Assembly (NCBI GenBank): GCA_038216465.1
Contig: JBBQQC010000015.1
Span: 24,913 to 88,912, forward strand
Length of the DNA: 64,000 nucleotides
DNA from: JACCZX01 sp038216465
Lineage (GTDB): Bacteria; Pseudomonadota; Gammaproteobacteria; Burkholderiales; Burkholderiaceae_F
Direction: 5' to 3'
Made by a program: the position numbers and the translations under genes. The notes below the pieces were generated by a model. The model saw nothing but the letters and a program-made list of their open reading frames with translations. It was not told where the DNA came from and ran no database searches. Positions 53,922 through 61,743 of this stretch are shown one piece after another (the stretch's first letter is position 1; each line of letters opens with the position of its first letter).

Positions 53922-54530
53922 CTAGCTACCTTCCGAACTTTTCTTCGGCTTGCGCGGCTGCTTGCTCGGCGCTTCCTTGGCCGGCGCTTCCTTGGCCGGC
54001 GCTTTCCTAATCGCTTCGAGCGCAGACTTTTTCGCAGCTATCTTGGCCGCCTTTTCCGCGGCCTTCTTGGTCGGCTTGCGATCAGCCGCAACCGGCTCAT
54101 CCAACAGGGAGCCACCGGCCGCTTCGATCGCCGCCTTCGCTCCCTGGGTGACACCCAACCCACGTATGCTGACCTTGGCCGACAGTTCGCCCGACTTGAC
54201 GATGCGTGCATCAAGCGCCAATGCCGACACGATGCCGGCCTGCTTCAGGACGCTCAGATCGACTTCTGCGAGTCCCAGCCGCTGCAAATCACTCAGTCGC
54301 ACAACATCGACGTATCGGCGCGAGCGCGATGTAAACCCGCGCTTCGGCAGCCGCCGATGCAGCGGCATCTGGCCGCCTTCGAAGCCGACCTTGTGGAATC
54401 CGCCGGCGCGCGCCTTCTGGCCCTTGTGACCGCGGCCCGCTGTCTTACCCCAGCCCGACCCGACTCCGCGTCCCATACGGTGGCGCGCACTTTTGCTGCC
54501 GGCGGCGGGTTTTAGGTTGTTCAGACGCAT
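53922..54530 (-). CDS. rplO: 50S ribosomal protein L15 with a long Lys/Ala/Pro-rich C-terminal tail
   Basis: The first ~142 residues are a standard L15 (M-R-L-N-N-L-K-P-A-A-G-S, G-R-G-x-G-S-G-W-G-K-T-A-G-R-G-H-K-G-Q and G-G-Q-M-P-L-H-R-R-L-P-K-R-G-F). The total is 202 residues because ~60 residues of a basic low-complexity tail follow, including a tandem A-P-A-K-E repeat. Usual betaproteobacterial length is about 145. The tail is in frame and ends at a normal stop before secY. L15 joins late in 50S assembly. Confidence 0.96.
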   Translation of the reverse strand: MRLNNLKPAAGSKSARHRMGRGVGSGWGKTAGRGHKGQKARAGGFHKVGFEGGQMPLHRRLPKRGFTSRSRRYVDVVRLSDLQRLGLAEVDLSVLKQAGIVSALALDARIVKSGELSAKVSIRGLGVTQGAKAAIEAAGGSLLDEPVAADRKPTKKAAEKAAKIAAKKSALEAIRKAPAKEAPAKEAPSKQPRKPKKSSEGS

Positions 54531-54724
54531 CAGACCACCTTCACCAGAAACGCGACGCTGTTGATCATTCCGCGCACCGCGGGCGTGTCCTCAAGCTCGC
54601 GCGTCTGATGCATGCGCCGCAAACCAAGTCCGCGCACCGTCGCCTGGTGCGCCACGTTGGCCGAAATCGCGCTCTTAACGAGCTTCACCCGGACTTTCTT
54701 ATCTGTTTTGGTTTTGCCAGCCAT
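54530..54724 (-). CDS. rpmD: 50S ribosomal protein L30
   Basis: A 64-residue L30 (V-K-L-V-K-S-A-I and L-G-L-R-R-M-H-Q-T-R-E-L-E-D-T-P-A-V-R-G-M). Short form as in other bacteria. The stop shares a nucleotide with the rplO start. Confidence 0.96.
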   Translation of the reverse strand: MAGKTKTDKKVRVKLVKSAISANVAHQATVRGLGLRRMHQTRELEDTPAVRGMINSVAFLVKVV

Positions 54725-54732
54725 TGCAATTC

Positions 54733-55254
54733 CTAACCCAAGATCTCTTCAACCGACTTACCGCGCTTGGCCGCAATTTCGGACGGCGTGCGCAATTGCT
54801 CAAGCGCATTGAGCGTCGCGCGCACCAGGTTGTACGGATTGGTCGAGCCGTGCGACTTCGCCACAATGTTGCGCACACCCATCACGTCGAACACCGCGCG
54901 CATGGGCCCGCCCGCAATCACACCGGTACCGTCAGCCGCGGGCGACAGCAACACGCGCGACGCGCCGTGTTTCCCTTCGACCAGGTGATGCACCGTTCCG
55001 TTCTTCAGCGGTATTCGCGCCATGCCGCGGCGTGCGCGCTCCATCGCCTTTTGCACGGCGACCGGCACTTCGCGCGATTTGCCCTTGCCCATGCCAATGC
55101 GACCGTCGCCATCGCCCACGACTGTTAACGCGGCAAAGCCCAGAATGCGGCCGCCCTTGACCACCTTGGTCACACGGTTGACGGCAATCATCTTTTCCTT
55201 GATGCCGTCGTCGCGGTCCTCGGTGTTAATGCCTTTGGGCTGAAAGCGTGCCAA
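54733..55254 (-). CDS. rpsE: 30S ribosomal protein S5
   Basis: A 173-residue S5 that supports decoding accuracy. The N-terminal double-stranded-RNA-like domain (K-M-I-A-V-N-R-V-T-K-V-V-K-G-G-R) and the C-terminal domain with S-H-G-S-T-N-P-Y-N are standard. 9 nt after rplR, 8 nt before rpmD. Confidence 0.98.
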   Translation of the reverse strand: MARFQPKGINTEDRDDGIKEKMIAVNRVTKVVKGGRILGFAALTVVGDGDGRIGMGKGKSREVPVAVQKAMERARRGMARIPLKNGTVHHLVEGKHGASRVLLSPAADGTGVIAGGPMRAVFDVMGVRNIVAKSHGSTNPYNLVRATLNALEQLRTPSEIAAKRGKSVEEILG

Positions 55255-55263
55255 TTTTTTCTC

Positions 55264-55632
55264 CTAGAACTTCAAGCCCGCTTCGCGCGCGGCTTCCGCC
55301 AGCGCCTTTACGCGGCCATGGAATCGATACCCTGCGCGGTCGAATGCAACGCTTTCGACCCCCGCCGCCCTGGCTTTTTCGGCAAGGCGCGTCCCCACCA
55401 CTTTCGCCGCGCTAACGTTGCCGCCCTTGCCCTTGGCCGAAGCCAACTGATTGCGGACATCGGGCTCCAACGTCGACGCCGAACACAGCACCCTGCCGTC
55501 TGCACCCGAAATCACGCTGGCGTAGATGTGAGAATTAGTGCGGCTGACCGTCAACCGGTCGGCCTTTTGCAATCCGATGCGCACGCGGGTTGCGCGCGAA
55601 CGGCGTAAACGAGATTCCTTTTTCTGCATCAT
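55264..55632 (-). CDS. rplR: 50S ribosomal protein L18
   Basis: A 122-residue L18 that binds 5S rRNA. The basic N-terminus (K-K-E-S-R-L-R-R-S-R-A-T-R) and the core with R-T-N-S-H-I-Y-A-S-V-I and V-A-F-D-R-A-G-Y-R-F-H-G-R are typical. Two consecutive ATGs (55632, 55629) are possible starts. A long in-frame extension into rplF is rejected. Confidence 0.97.
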   Translation of the reverse strand: MMQKKESRLRRSRATRVRIGLQKADRLTVSRTNSHIYASVISGADGRVLCSASTLEPDVRNQLASAKGKGGNVSAAKVVGTRLAEKARAAGVESVAFDRAGYRFHGRVKALAEAAREAGLKF

Positions 55633-55646
55633 GGTGGTCTCGCGCT

Positions 55647-56180
55647 TTACTTTTTCTTGGTCTCTTTGATGATGACCGTCTCGCCCACGTACCGAACGCC
55701 CTTGCCCTTGTACGGCTCCGGCGGCTTGTAGCCCCGCACCTCGGCGGCGACCTGGCCGACCTTCTGCTTGTCCGATCCTTTGATCACGATCTCGGTCTGA
55801 GTCGGTGTTTCGCATTTCACGCCAGCCGGCATCTTGTGCACGACCGGGTGCGAAAAACCGAGCGACAAATTGAGCTTGTCGCCCTGCGCCTGCGCGCGAT
55901 ATCCAACGCCAACCAGCGACAGCCTGCGCTCAAAGCCTTTCGACACGCCTTGCACCATGCCTGCGACCAAAGCGCGCATCGTGCCGCTCATCGCGCGCGC
56001 CTCGCGTGACTCATCGCTAGCAACAAAGCTGACCTGACCATTAGCGACGCTGACGTTTACATTGCCCGCCATCGGCTGCCTCAACGTTCCAAGCGGACCT
56101 TTGACCGTGATTTCGCTGGCCGCGACCTGAACGTCGACGCCTTTGTCGACTGCCACGGGAATTCTTGCGATTCGAGACAT
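55647..56180 (-). CDS. rplF: 50S ribosomal protein L6
   Basis: A 177-residue L6 near the factor-binding site. It consists of two similar domains; the C-terminal Y-K-G-K-G-V-R-Y motif is present. Start M-S-R-I-A-R-I-P-V. 6 nt after rpsH. Confidence 0.98.
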   Translation of the reverse strand: MSRIARIPVAVDKGVDVQVAASEITVKGPLGTLRQPMAGNVNVSVANGQVSFVASDESREARAMSGTMRALVAGMVQGVSKGFERRLSLVGVGYRAQAQGDKLNLSLGFSHPVVHKMPAGVKCETPTQTEIVIKGSDKQKVGQVAAEVRGYKPPEPYKGKGVRYVGETVIIKETKKK

Positions 56181-56186
56181 TGTTTT

Positions 56187-56603
56187 TTACGCCACGTAGC
56201 AGATCACTTCGCCGCCCACGCCTTCGGTGCGGGCCTTGCGATCGGTCATCACACCGCGGGATGTAGACACGATCGCGACGCCGAGGCCGTTCATCACCTG
56301 CGGAATATCGCCACGACCTTTGTAGATACGCAGACCGGGACGGGACACGCGCTCCAGTCGCTCGATCACCGGGCGGCCAGCGTAGTACTTCAAACCGATG
56401 CGTAGCTCGGGCTTTGCCGCGCTCGCTCCGCCAGAACCCTCACCGTTCAGTACCTCAAAACCATCGATATAGCCTTCGTTCTTCAGCACTTCTGCGATCG
56501 CAACCTTCAGCTTCGACGCCGGCATCGTTACATCCACTTTTTCGACACCCTGCGCATTGCGAATGCGGGTCAACATGTCGGCGATCGGATCACTCATACT
56601 CAT
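56187..56603 (-). CDS. rpsH: 30S ribosomal protein S8
   Basis: A 138-residue S8 that binds helix 21 of 16S rRNA; in E. coli it represses the spc operon. Starts M-S-M-S-D-P-I-A-D-M-L-T-R-I-R-N-A-Q and ends with the G-V-G-G-E-V-I-C-Y-V-A type C-terminus. A small Gly/Ser/Ala-rich insertion (G-E-G-S-G-G-A-S-A-A) in the middle makes it slightly longer than the usual 131. Confidence 0.98.
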   Translation of the reverse strand: MSMSDPIADMLTRIRNAQGVEKVDVTMPASKLKVAIAEVLKNEGYIDGFEVLNGEGSGGASAAKPELRIGLKYYAGRPVIERLERVSRPGLRIYKGRGDIPQVMNGLGVAIVSTSRGVMTDRKARTEGVGGEVICYVA

Positions 56604-56618
56604 CGTTGATCTCCTCGC

Positions 56619-56924
56619 CTACCAGCTGGCCTTGACCAAGCCGGGAATGTCGCCGCGCATCGCCGCTTCGCGAATCTTCGCGCGCGCCAATCCGAACTTG
56701 CGGAACGTGCCACGCGGGCGGCCGGTCATCTCGCAGCGGTTGCGCATCCGCGTGGGACTCGCATTGCGAGGCAGCGCCTGCAACTGCTTCATGGCATCCA
56801 TGCGGTCTTCCATCGAGCGAGTCTGATCACCAATCACGATTTTCAGGTCTGCGCGCTTGGCGGCGAACTTCTTCACCGTCGCGGCGCGTTTGGCCTGGCG
56901 GTTTATCAACGAGAGTTTGGCCAA
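56619..56924 (-). CDS. rpsN: 30S ribosomal protein S14 (zinc-free form)
   Basis: A 101-residue S14, the long C- paralogue without zinc cysteines, with the R-C/N-E-M-T-G-R-P-R-G-T type segment (here R-C-E-M-T-G-R-P-R-G-T-F). 15 nt before rpsH and 11 nt after rplE. Confidence 0.98.
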   Translation of the reverse strand: MAKLSLINRQAKRAATVKKFAAKRADLKIVIGDQTRSMEDRMDAMKQLQALPRNASPTRMRNRCEMTGRPRGTFRKFGLARAKIREAAMRGDIPGLVKASW

Positions 56925-56935
56925 TTAGTAGCCCC

Positions 56936-57475
56936 CTAGTTTCTAAAAGGAAAACGAAACGCCGCCAAAAGAGCTTTAGCTTCGTCGTCGGTCTTCGCGG
57001 TCGTGGTGATGCTGATGTTGAGCCCCCGCAGCTTGTCGATCTTGTCGTACTCGATCTCGGGGAAAATGATTTGCTCTTTGATGCCAATGTTGTAGTTGCC
57101 GCGCCCATCGAATGCGCGGCCAGAGACGCCGCGAAAATCGCGCACGCGCGGAAACGCGACGGTTACCAGGCGATCCAAAAACTCGTACATTCGCTGTCCG
57201 CGCAAAGTAACCATCGTTCCAATAGCGAGGTTTTCGCGGATCTTGAAGTTGGCTATCGCCTTGCGTGACTTCGTCACCACCGGCTTTTGTCCCGCGATCT
57301 TGGTCAGATCAGTAACCGCGGTATCGATGTTTTTCTTATCATTCACCGCGTCACCGACGCCCATATTCAGCGTGATCTTCGTGATGCGAGGTACCTGCAT
57401 CACACTCTTGTAGCCGAACTTCTGGACCAGTTCAGGCACCACCTTCTCGCGATACTGATCATGCAAGCGCGCCAT
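56936..57475 (-). CDS. rplE: 50S ribosomal protein L5
   Basis: A 179-residue L5 that binds 5S rRNA and contacts P-site tRNA. Conserved P-R-I-T-K-I-T-L-N-M-G-V-G and G-N-Y-N-I-G-I-K-E-Q segments are present. 2 nt after rplX. Confidence 0.98.
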   Translation of the reverse strand: MARLHDQYREKVVPELVQKFGYKSVMQVPRITKITLNMGVGDAVNDKKNIDTAVTDLTKIAGQKPVVTKSRKAIANFKIRENLAIGTMVTLRGQRMYEFLDRLVTVAFPRVRDFRGVSGRAFDGRGNYNIGIKEQIIFPEIEYDKIDKLRGLNISITTTAKTDDEAKALLAAFRFPFRN

Positions 57476-57477
57476 CG

Positions 57478-57864
57478 CTAAGCTCCCGCCGACTTCTTCT
57501 TGGGTTTCGCAGCGACCTTAGCCGCCTTGCCGGGCTTGGCCGCAGTCGACTCACCGACCACGTTGCCGTTGCCCTTGAACACACGAACGCGCCGGCCGTC
57601 CGTTTCCTTAATTTGAATACGGCCACCCTTGCCGGTAGCGGGATCGAACAGCATCACGTTGCTTCGATCGATCGACATCGTCTTGTCGACGATGCCGCCG
57701 GTAACGTTTTTCATCGGGTTCGGACGCGTGTGTCTTTTTACGACATTGATGCCTTCAACCATCAGACGGGAGACGCCGACGCGATCCAGTACGACGCCGC
57801 GCTTGCCCTTGTCGCTGCCCGCAATGACTATGACCTCGTCGCCTTTACGAATTCGTTCCATCAC
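57478..57864 (-). CDS. rplX: 50S ribosomal protein L24 with a basic C-terminal tail
   Basis: A 128-residue L24, an assembly initiator of the 50S subunit, with a KOW motif (K-G-D-E-V-I-V-I-A-G-S-D-K-G-K-R-G). After the normal ~103-residue core comes an Ala/Lys-rich tail (residues 104-128) that most homologues lack. Two starting Met codons are adjacent. 14 nt after rplN. Confidence 0.97.
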   Translation of the reverse strand: MMERIRKGDEVIVIAGSDKGKRGVVLDRVGVSRLMVEGINVVKRHTRPNPMKNVTGGIVDKTMSIDRSNVMLFDPATGKGGRIQIKETDGRRVRVFKGNGNVVGESTAAKPGKAAKVAAKPKKKSAGA

Positions 57865-57878
57865 TATTCCGATAAGTC

Positions 57879-58247
57879 CTAAAGCACTTCGGGCGCCAGC
57901 GATACAATTTTCATGAAGCGCTCGGTACGCAGCTCGCGCGTCACAGGCCCGAAAATTCGAGTGCCGATCGGCTCCAGCTTGGCGTTCAGCAGAACCGCCG
58001 CGTTGCCGTCGAACTTGATCGCAGAGCCATCGCCGCGGCGCAAACCCTTGGCCGTGCGGACGACAACCGCGCTATAAACCTCGCCCTTCTTGACGCGGCC
58101 GCGGGGGGCAGCTTCCTTGATCGTGACCTTGATCACGTCGCCGATGCCCGCATAGCGGCGTTTTGATCCGCCCAACACTTTTATGCACATTACCGATCGC
58201 GCGCCCGTGTTGTCGGCGACGTCGAGCATCGACTGCATTTGGATCAT
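57879..58247 (-). CDS. rplN: 50S ribosomal protein L14
   Basis: A 122-residue L14 of the 50S subunit interface. It starts M-I-Q-M-Q-S-M-L-D-V-A-D-N-T-G-A-R and ends with the standard M-K-I-V-S-L-A-P-E-V-L. It opens the spc operon and has a 155-bp upstream gap with a candidate promoter. Confidence 0.98.
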   Translation of the reverse strand: MIQMQSMLDVADNTGARSVMCIKVLGGSKRRYAGIGDVIKVTIKEAAPRGRVKKGEVYSAVVVRTAKGLRRGDGSAIKFDGNAAVLLNAKLEPIGTRIFGPVTRELRTERFMKIVSLAPEVL

Positions 58248-58290
58248 GGTCTAGGTTGTTGCTCTCGCAGGCCGCTGAGTTGCCCCAACT

Positions 58291-58399
58291 TGACCGCACC
58301 AGCGGTCAGTATTGGGTCCCGTTCGGGACAAAAACTTCGCCCGCTTTTGTTGTTCGAGCGAAGCCAGTGATTATATCTGAGGACGCCTAGGCGCCGCAA
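58291..58399 (-). promoter_or_regulatory. Candidate spc-operon promoter and hairpin leader upstream of rplN
   Basis: On the minus strand a consensus -10 TATAAT (58370-58375) lies 18 bp from a weak -35 TTGCGG (58394-58399). The predicted leader carries two hairpins: GTCCC/GGGAC at 58316-58329 and a perfect 7-bp stem TGACCGC/GCGGTCA with a 4-nt loop at 58291-58308. Neither is followed by a T run, so they are not a simple terminator. The 155-bp gap separates S17 (end of S10 operon) from L14 (start of spc). Confidence 0.5.
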
Positions 58400-58402
58400 C
58401 CG

Positions 58403-58687
58403 CTATATGACCTGCGCCTCCTTGACCACTCGGGTCACGGTCCACGTCTTGGTCCGCGACAACGGCCGCGACGCCGCGATTTCTACGACATCGCCCTCGT
58501 TGACCGCGTCGGTTTCGTCGTGCGCGTGATACTTGTTGGACTTGACGATGTACTTGCCGTAGATCGGATGTTTTTGCCGGCGTTCGACCAGGACCGTAAC
58601 CGTTTTCGTCATCTTGTTGCTGACCACCTTGCCTACCAAGGTGTGCTGCAGCGACTTACGTTGCTTAGTAGCGTTCTCAACAATCAT
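58403..58687 (-). CDS. rpsQ: 30S ribosomal protein S17
   Basis: A 94-residue OB-fold S17 with the conserved L-V-G-K-V-V-S-N-K-M-x-K-T-V-T-V and H-D-E-T-D-A-V-N-E-G-D-V-V-E-I segments. The start overlaps the rpmC stop (ATGA). Last gene of the S10 operon. Confidence 0.98.
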   Translation of the reverse strand: MIVENATKQRKSLQHTLVGKVVSNKMTKTVTVLVERRQKHPIYGKYIVKSNKYHAHDETDAVNEGDVVEIAASRPLSRTKTWTVTRVVKEAQVI

Positions 58688-58878
58688 TTAACGGCAGCCT
58701 TCTGCGCAAGCACGGTTCGCACACGCGCGATGTCGCGCTTTGTTCTGCGCAACTGACTCGTATTGTTCAACTGCTGGGTTGCATGCTGCATGCGCAACGA
58801 AAAGTGCGCCTTCTGCAGCTCCTGCAATTCCTTCAGCAGCGCATCTGAATCCTTTTCCCGCATCTCTTTGACCTTCAT
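58684..58878 (-). CDS. rpmC: 50S ribosomal protein L29
   Basis: A 64-residue two-helix L29 near the tunnel exit (M-K-V-K-E-M-R-E-K and L-R-R-T-K-R-D-I-A-R-V-R-T). 8 nt after rplP and overlapping rpsQ. Confidence 0.97.
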   Translation of the reverse strand: MKVKEMREKDSDALLKELQELQKAHFSLRMQHATQQLNNTSQLRRTKRDIARVRTVLAQKAAVK

Positions 58879-58886
58879 CGGAATCC

Positions 58887-59303
58887 CTATTGCCCCAGCT
58901 GCCGCACGACGAAGGTCGTCCTAAGCGGCAGCTTGGCAGCGGCCAGCGCAAACGCTTCGCGCGCCAATACTTCGTTGACGCCGTCGAGCTCATAGACGAC
59001 GCTGCCAGGCTTGACTTCGGCAACCCAGTATTCCGGGTTGCCCTTGCCGTTGCCCATCCGCACTTCGGCCGGTTTCTGCGAGATCGGTTTGTCCGGAAAC
59101 ACGCGAATCCATACACGGCCACCGCGCTTGATATGGCGGCTAATCGCACGGCGCGCGGCTTCGATCTGGCGCGCCGTCAAACGGCCGCGCTCGGTCACCT
59201 TCAGACCGAACTCGCCGAACGAGACATGCGCGCCACGCAGGGCGAGTCCGCGATTGCGCCCTTTCTGTTCCTTGCGGTATTTGCGACGAGCAGGTTGCAG
59301 CAT
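58887..59303 (-). CDS. rplP: 50S ribosomal protein L16
   Basis: A 138-residue L16 that helps position A-site tRNA. Starts M-L-Q-P-A-R-R-K-Y-R-K-E-Q-K-G-R-N and has the conserved I-S-R-H-I-K-R-G-G-R and G-K-G-N-P-E-Y-W segments. Its ATG shares one nucleotide with the rpsC stop. Confidence 0.98.
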   Translation of the reverse strand: MLQPARRKYRKEQKGRNRGLALRGAHVSFGEFGLKVTERGRLTARQIEAARRAISRHIKRGGRVWIRVFPDKPISQKPAEVRMGNGKGNPEYWVAEVKPGSVVYELDGVNEVLAREAFALAAAKLPLRTTFVVRQLGQ

Positions 59304-60232
59304 TACTTGTCTCCGCCCGTGCCGTCGGGCCCTTTTCCAACAGTCTTGCGCACGCGCTTGATGACCGGCTTGGCAGGAGCCTGCGGCTTCGGAAGCTCAG
59401 GGGGCGTCGCGGCCGCGTTGGTGGGATCTGCTGCCTTGCGTGCGCGCTTGCTCGGCGGTCTGCTCGACGGAGGACGATCGCCGGCGGGCCGATCGCTCGG
59501 CGGCCGATCACCGGCCGGCCTGTCACTCGGTCGATCTCTGCGCGGACGGCGGTCCTCACGCTCGGGCGCAGGCACTGCATCGGCAGCGCCCGGCGCTTCG
59601 TTGCGGCCCAACGTGTCGCCCTTGTAAACCCATACCTTGACGCCGATCACGCCGTACGTCGTCTTCGCCTCCGAAAACCCGTAATCGATGTCCGCCCGCA
59701 ACGTATGCAACGGCACCCGTCCTTCGCGGTACCACTCGGTACGCGCGATCTCGATCCCGTTAAGGCGGCCCGCGCTCATGATCTTGATGCCCTGCGCGCC
59801 AAGGCGCATCGCGTTCTGCATCGCACGCTTCATCGCGCGGCGGAACATGATGCGTTTTTCGAGCTGCTGGGTAATCGAATCGGCGATCAACTGCGCGTCG
59901 AGCTCGGGCTTGCGAATCTCTTCAATGTTCACGTGAACCGGCACGCCCAACATTTTCTGTAGCGCAGTTTTCAGTGACTCGATGTCCTCGCCCTTCTTGC
60001 CGATCACGACACCAGGGCGCGCCGAGTAAATCGTGATGCGCGCATTCTTCGCCGGCCGCTCGATCACGATGCGTCCCACCGACGCACTGCGCAATCGCTT
60101 GCGCAAGAACTCGCGCACCTTCAGATCCTCACTCAGCATGCGCGGAAACTCAGGGCCGGTCGCAAACCAGCGAGACGCCCAATTTTTCGTGACTGCGAGT
60201 CTGAATCCGGTCGGATTGATCTTTTGACCCAT
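59303..60232 (-). CDS. rpsC: 30S ribosomal protein S3 with a repetitive Asp/Arg/Pro-rich C-terminal tail
   Basis: A 309-residue S3 at the mRNA entry site. The N-terminal KH domain (V-V-I-G-K-K-G-E-D-I-E-S-L) and C-terminal domain (residues to ~218) are standard (M-G-Q-K-I-N-P-T-G-F-R-L). From about residue 225 a low-complexity tail of ~80 residues contains a tandem D-R-P-A-G-D-R-P-P-S repeat and then an Ala/Pro/Lys-rich end. E. coli S3 has 233 residues; betaproteobacterial S3 proteins often have shorter basic tails. Confidence 0.97.
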   Translation of the reverse strand: MGQKINPTGFRLAVTKNWASRWFATGPEFPRMLSEDLKVREFLRKRLRSASVGRIVIERPAKNARITIYSARPGVVIGKKGEDIESLKTALQKMLGVPVHVNIEEIRKPELDAQLIADSITQQLEKRIMFRRAMKRAMQNAMRLGAQGIKIMSAGRLNGIEIARTEWYREGRVPLHTLRADIDYGFSEAKTTYGVIGVKVWVYKGDTLGRNEAPGAADAVPAPEREDRRPRRDRPSDRPAGDRPPSDRPAGDRPPSSRPPSKRARKAADPTNAAATPPELPKPQAPAKPVIKRVRKTVGKGPDGTGGDK

Positions 60233-60240
60233 AAGTCGCT

Positions 60241-60591
60241 CTACTTTTTCGCTTTCGGTTTAACGTCGCCAACCGTCACAAAGATGTGGCAGGTCTTCTT
60301 CGTAATTCTCGTGCCGCGCCCCTTTGCGCGCGCGGCGAAGCGGCGCAACGACGGGCCCTGCTCGACGAAAATGCTCGTCACGCGTAACTCGTCTATATCG
60401 GCGCCGTCGTTGTGCTCGGCATTCGCAATCGCCGACTCGAGCGCCTTCTTGATGAGCCCCGCCGCCTTCTTCTGCGTGAACGACAAAATATTCAGCGCCT
60501 TGTCGACAGGCTTGCCGCGCACCAGATCAGCCACCAGCCTGCCCTTTTGCGCCGACAGCCGGACGCCGCGTACCGATGCTGTGGTTTCCAT
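60241..60591 (-). CDS. rplV: 50S ribosomal protein L22
   Basis: A 116-residue L22 that reaches into the exit tunnel. The conserved R-G-V-R-L-S-A-Q-K-G-R-L-V-A-D-L-V-R-G-K and the C-terminal K-G-R-G-T-R-I-T-K-K-T-C-H-I segments are present. ATG at 60591 has AAGGTG 6 nt upstream and is preferred over GTG at 60600. Confidence 0.97.
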   Translation of the reverse strand: METTASVRGVRLSAQKGRLVADLVRGKPVDKALNILSFTQKKAAGLIKKALESAIANAEHNDGADIDELRVTSIFVEQGPSLRRFAARAKGRGTRITKKTCHIFVTVGDVKPKAKK

Positions 60592-60601
60592 CGTCGTCAC
60601 C

Positions 60602-60895
60602 TTATGGCTTCTTCGGCGCTGGCACGCTGGTCTTCTTGTCCGCCGCGTGGCCCTTGAACGTCCGAGTCAGCGCGAATTCGCCCAGCTTGTGGCCCACCAT
60701 GTTCTCGTTGATATAGACCGGTACGTGCTGCTTGCCGTTGTGTACGGCGATCGTCAGGCCGATGAACTCCGGCAGGATCGTCGAGCGACGCGACCAGGTC
60801 TTGATCGGTTTCTTGTCGCGCGTCGCTGCTGCGGTCTCCACCTTCGCCAACAAATGGCCGTCGACAAACGGACCTTTTTTCAATGAACGTGACAT
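60602..60895 (-). CDS. rpsS: 30S ribosomal protein S19
   Basis: A 97-residue S19 of the 30S head: starts M-S-R-S-L-K-K-G-P-F-V-D and contains W-S-R-R-S-T-I-L-P-E-F-I-G and M-V-G-H-K-L-G-E-F. 9 nt after rplB. Confidence 0.98.
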   Translation of the reverse strand: MSRSLKKGPFVDGHLLAKVETAAATRDKKPIKTWSRRSTILPEFIGLTIAVHNGKQHVPVYINENMVGHKLGEFALTRTFKGHAADKKTSVPAPKKP

Positions 60896-60904
60896 TCGCC
60901 TTCC

Positions 60905-61732
60905 TTACTTTCTCTTGCGCCGCTGCACGATCATCGAATCGGTGCGCTTGTTCTTGCGCGTGCGATAGCCCTTGGTCAACGTACCCCAAGGACTGACCGG
61001 GTCGCGCTTGGTGCCGGTACGGCCTTCGCCTCCGCCGTGCGGGTGATCGACCGGGTTCATCGCGACTCCGCGCACCGTCGGGCGCACGCCTCGCCAGCGC
61101 ATTGCACCGGCTTTACCAATCTGCCGCAGGCTGTTTTCTTCGTTGCCGACCTCGCCGATCGTGGCGCGGCAATCGATCAGCACGCGCCGAATCTCCCCCG
61201 AGCGCAAGCGAAGCTGCGCATAGCTTCCCTCGCGCGCAAGCAGTTGCACCGAAGTACCGGCCGCGCGCGCCATCTGCGCACCCTTGCCAGGCAGCATCTC
61301 GACACAGTGAATCGTGGTGCCGACCGGAATATTGCGCAACGGCAACGTATTCCCGGCCCGGATTGGCGCTTCATTGCCGCTCATCAACTGCACGCCGACC
61401 GCCACGCCCTTGGGCGCGATGATGTAACGCCGCTCGCCGTCGGCATACACCAGCAACGCGATATGCGCCGAGCGGTTCGGATCGTATTCGAGCCGTTCGA
61501 CCTTGGCGCCAATGCTGTCCTTGTCACGCCTGAAATCGATCAGGCGATAGGTCTGTTTGTGGCCGCCACCCTTGTGCCGAATCGTGATGCGGCCCGAGTT
61601 GTTACGGCCGGATCCGCGAATTTTCGGCTCGGTCAGCGACGCCAGCGGCTTGCCTTTGTGCAGGTGCGCGCTGACAACCTTGACGACTCCGCGCCGTCCG
61701 GCCGAGGTAGGTTTGACTTTTACGAGCGCCAT
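60905..61732 (-). CDS. rplB: 50S ribosomal protein L2
   Basis: A 275-residue L2 close to the peptidyl-transferase centre. Conserved G-R-N-N-S-G-R-I-T, G-N-E-E-N-S-L-R-Q-I-G-K-A-G and the M-N-P-V-D-H-P-H-G-G-G-E-G loop with the functionally important His are present. 11 nt after rplW. Confidence 0.98.
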   Translation of the reverse strand: MALVKVKPTSAGRRGVVKVVSAHLHKGKPLASLTEPKIRGSGRNNSGRITIRHKGGGHKQTYRLIDFRRDKDSIGAKVERLEYDPNRSAHIALLVYADGERRYIIAPKGVAVGVQLMSGNEAPIRAGNTLPLRNIPVGTTIHCVEMLPGKGAQMARAAGTSVQLLAREGSYAQLRLRSGEIRRVLIDCRATIGEVGNEENSLRQIGKAGAMRWRGVRPTVRGVAMNPVDHPHGGGEGRTGTKRDPVSPWGTLTKGYRTRKNKRTDSMIVQRRKRK

Positions 61733-61743
61733 CTATCTGACTT

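Noticed and set aside
59440..59560. Short repeats in rpsC considered as a CRISPR-like or tandem satellite
   Set aside because: The repeats are two in-frame coding copies without spacers or constant length; they are part of the S3 tail.
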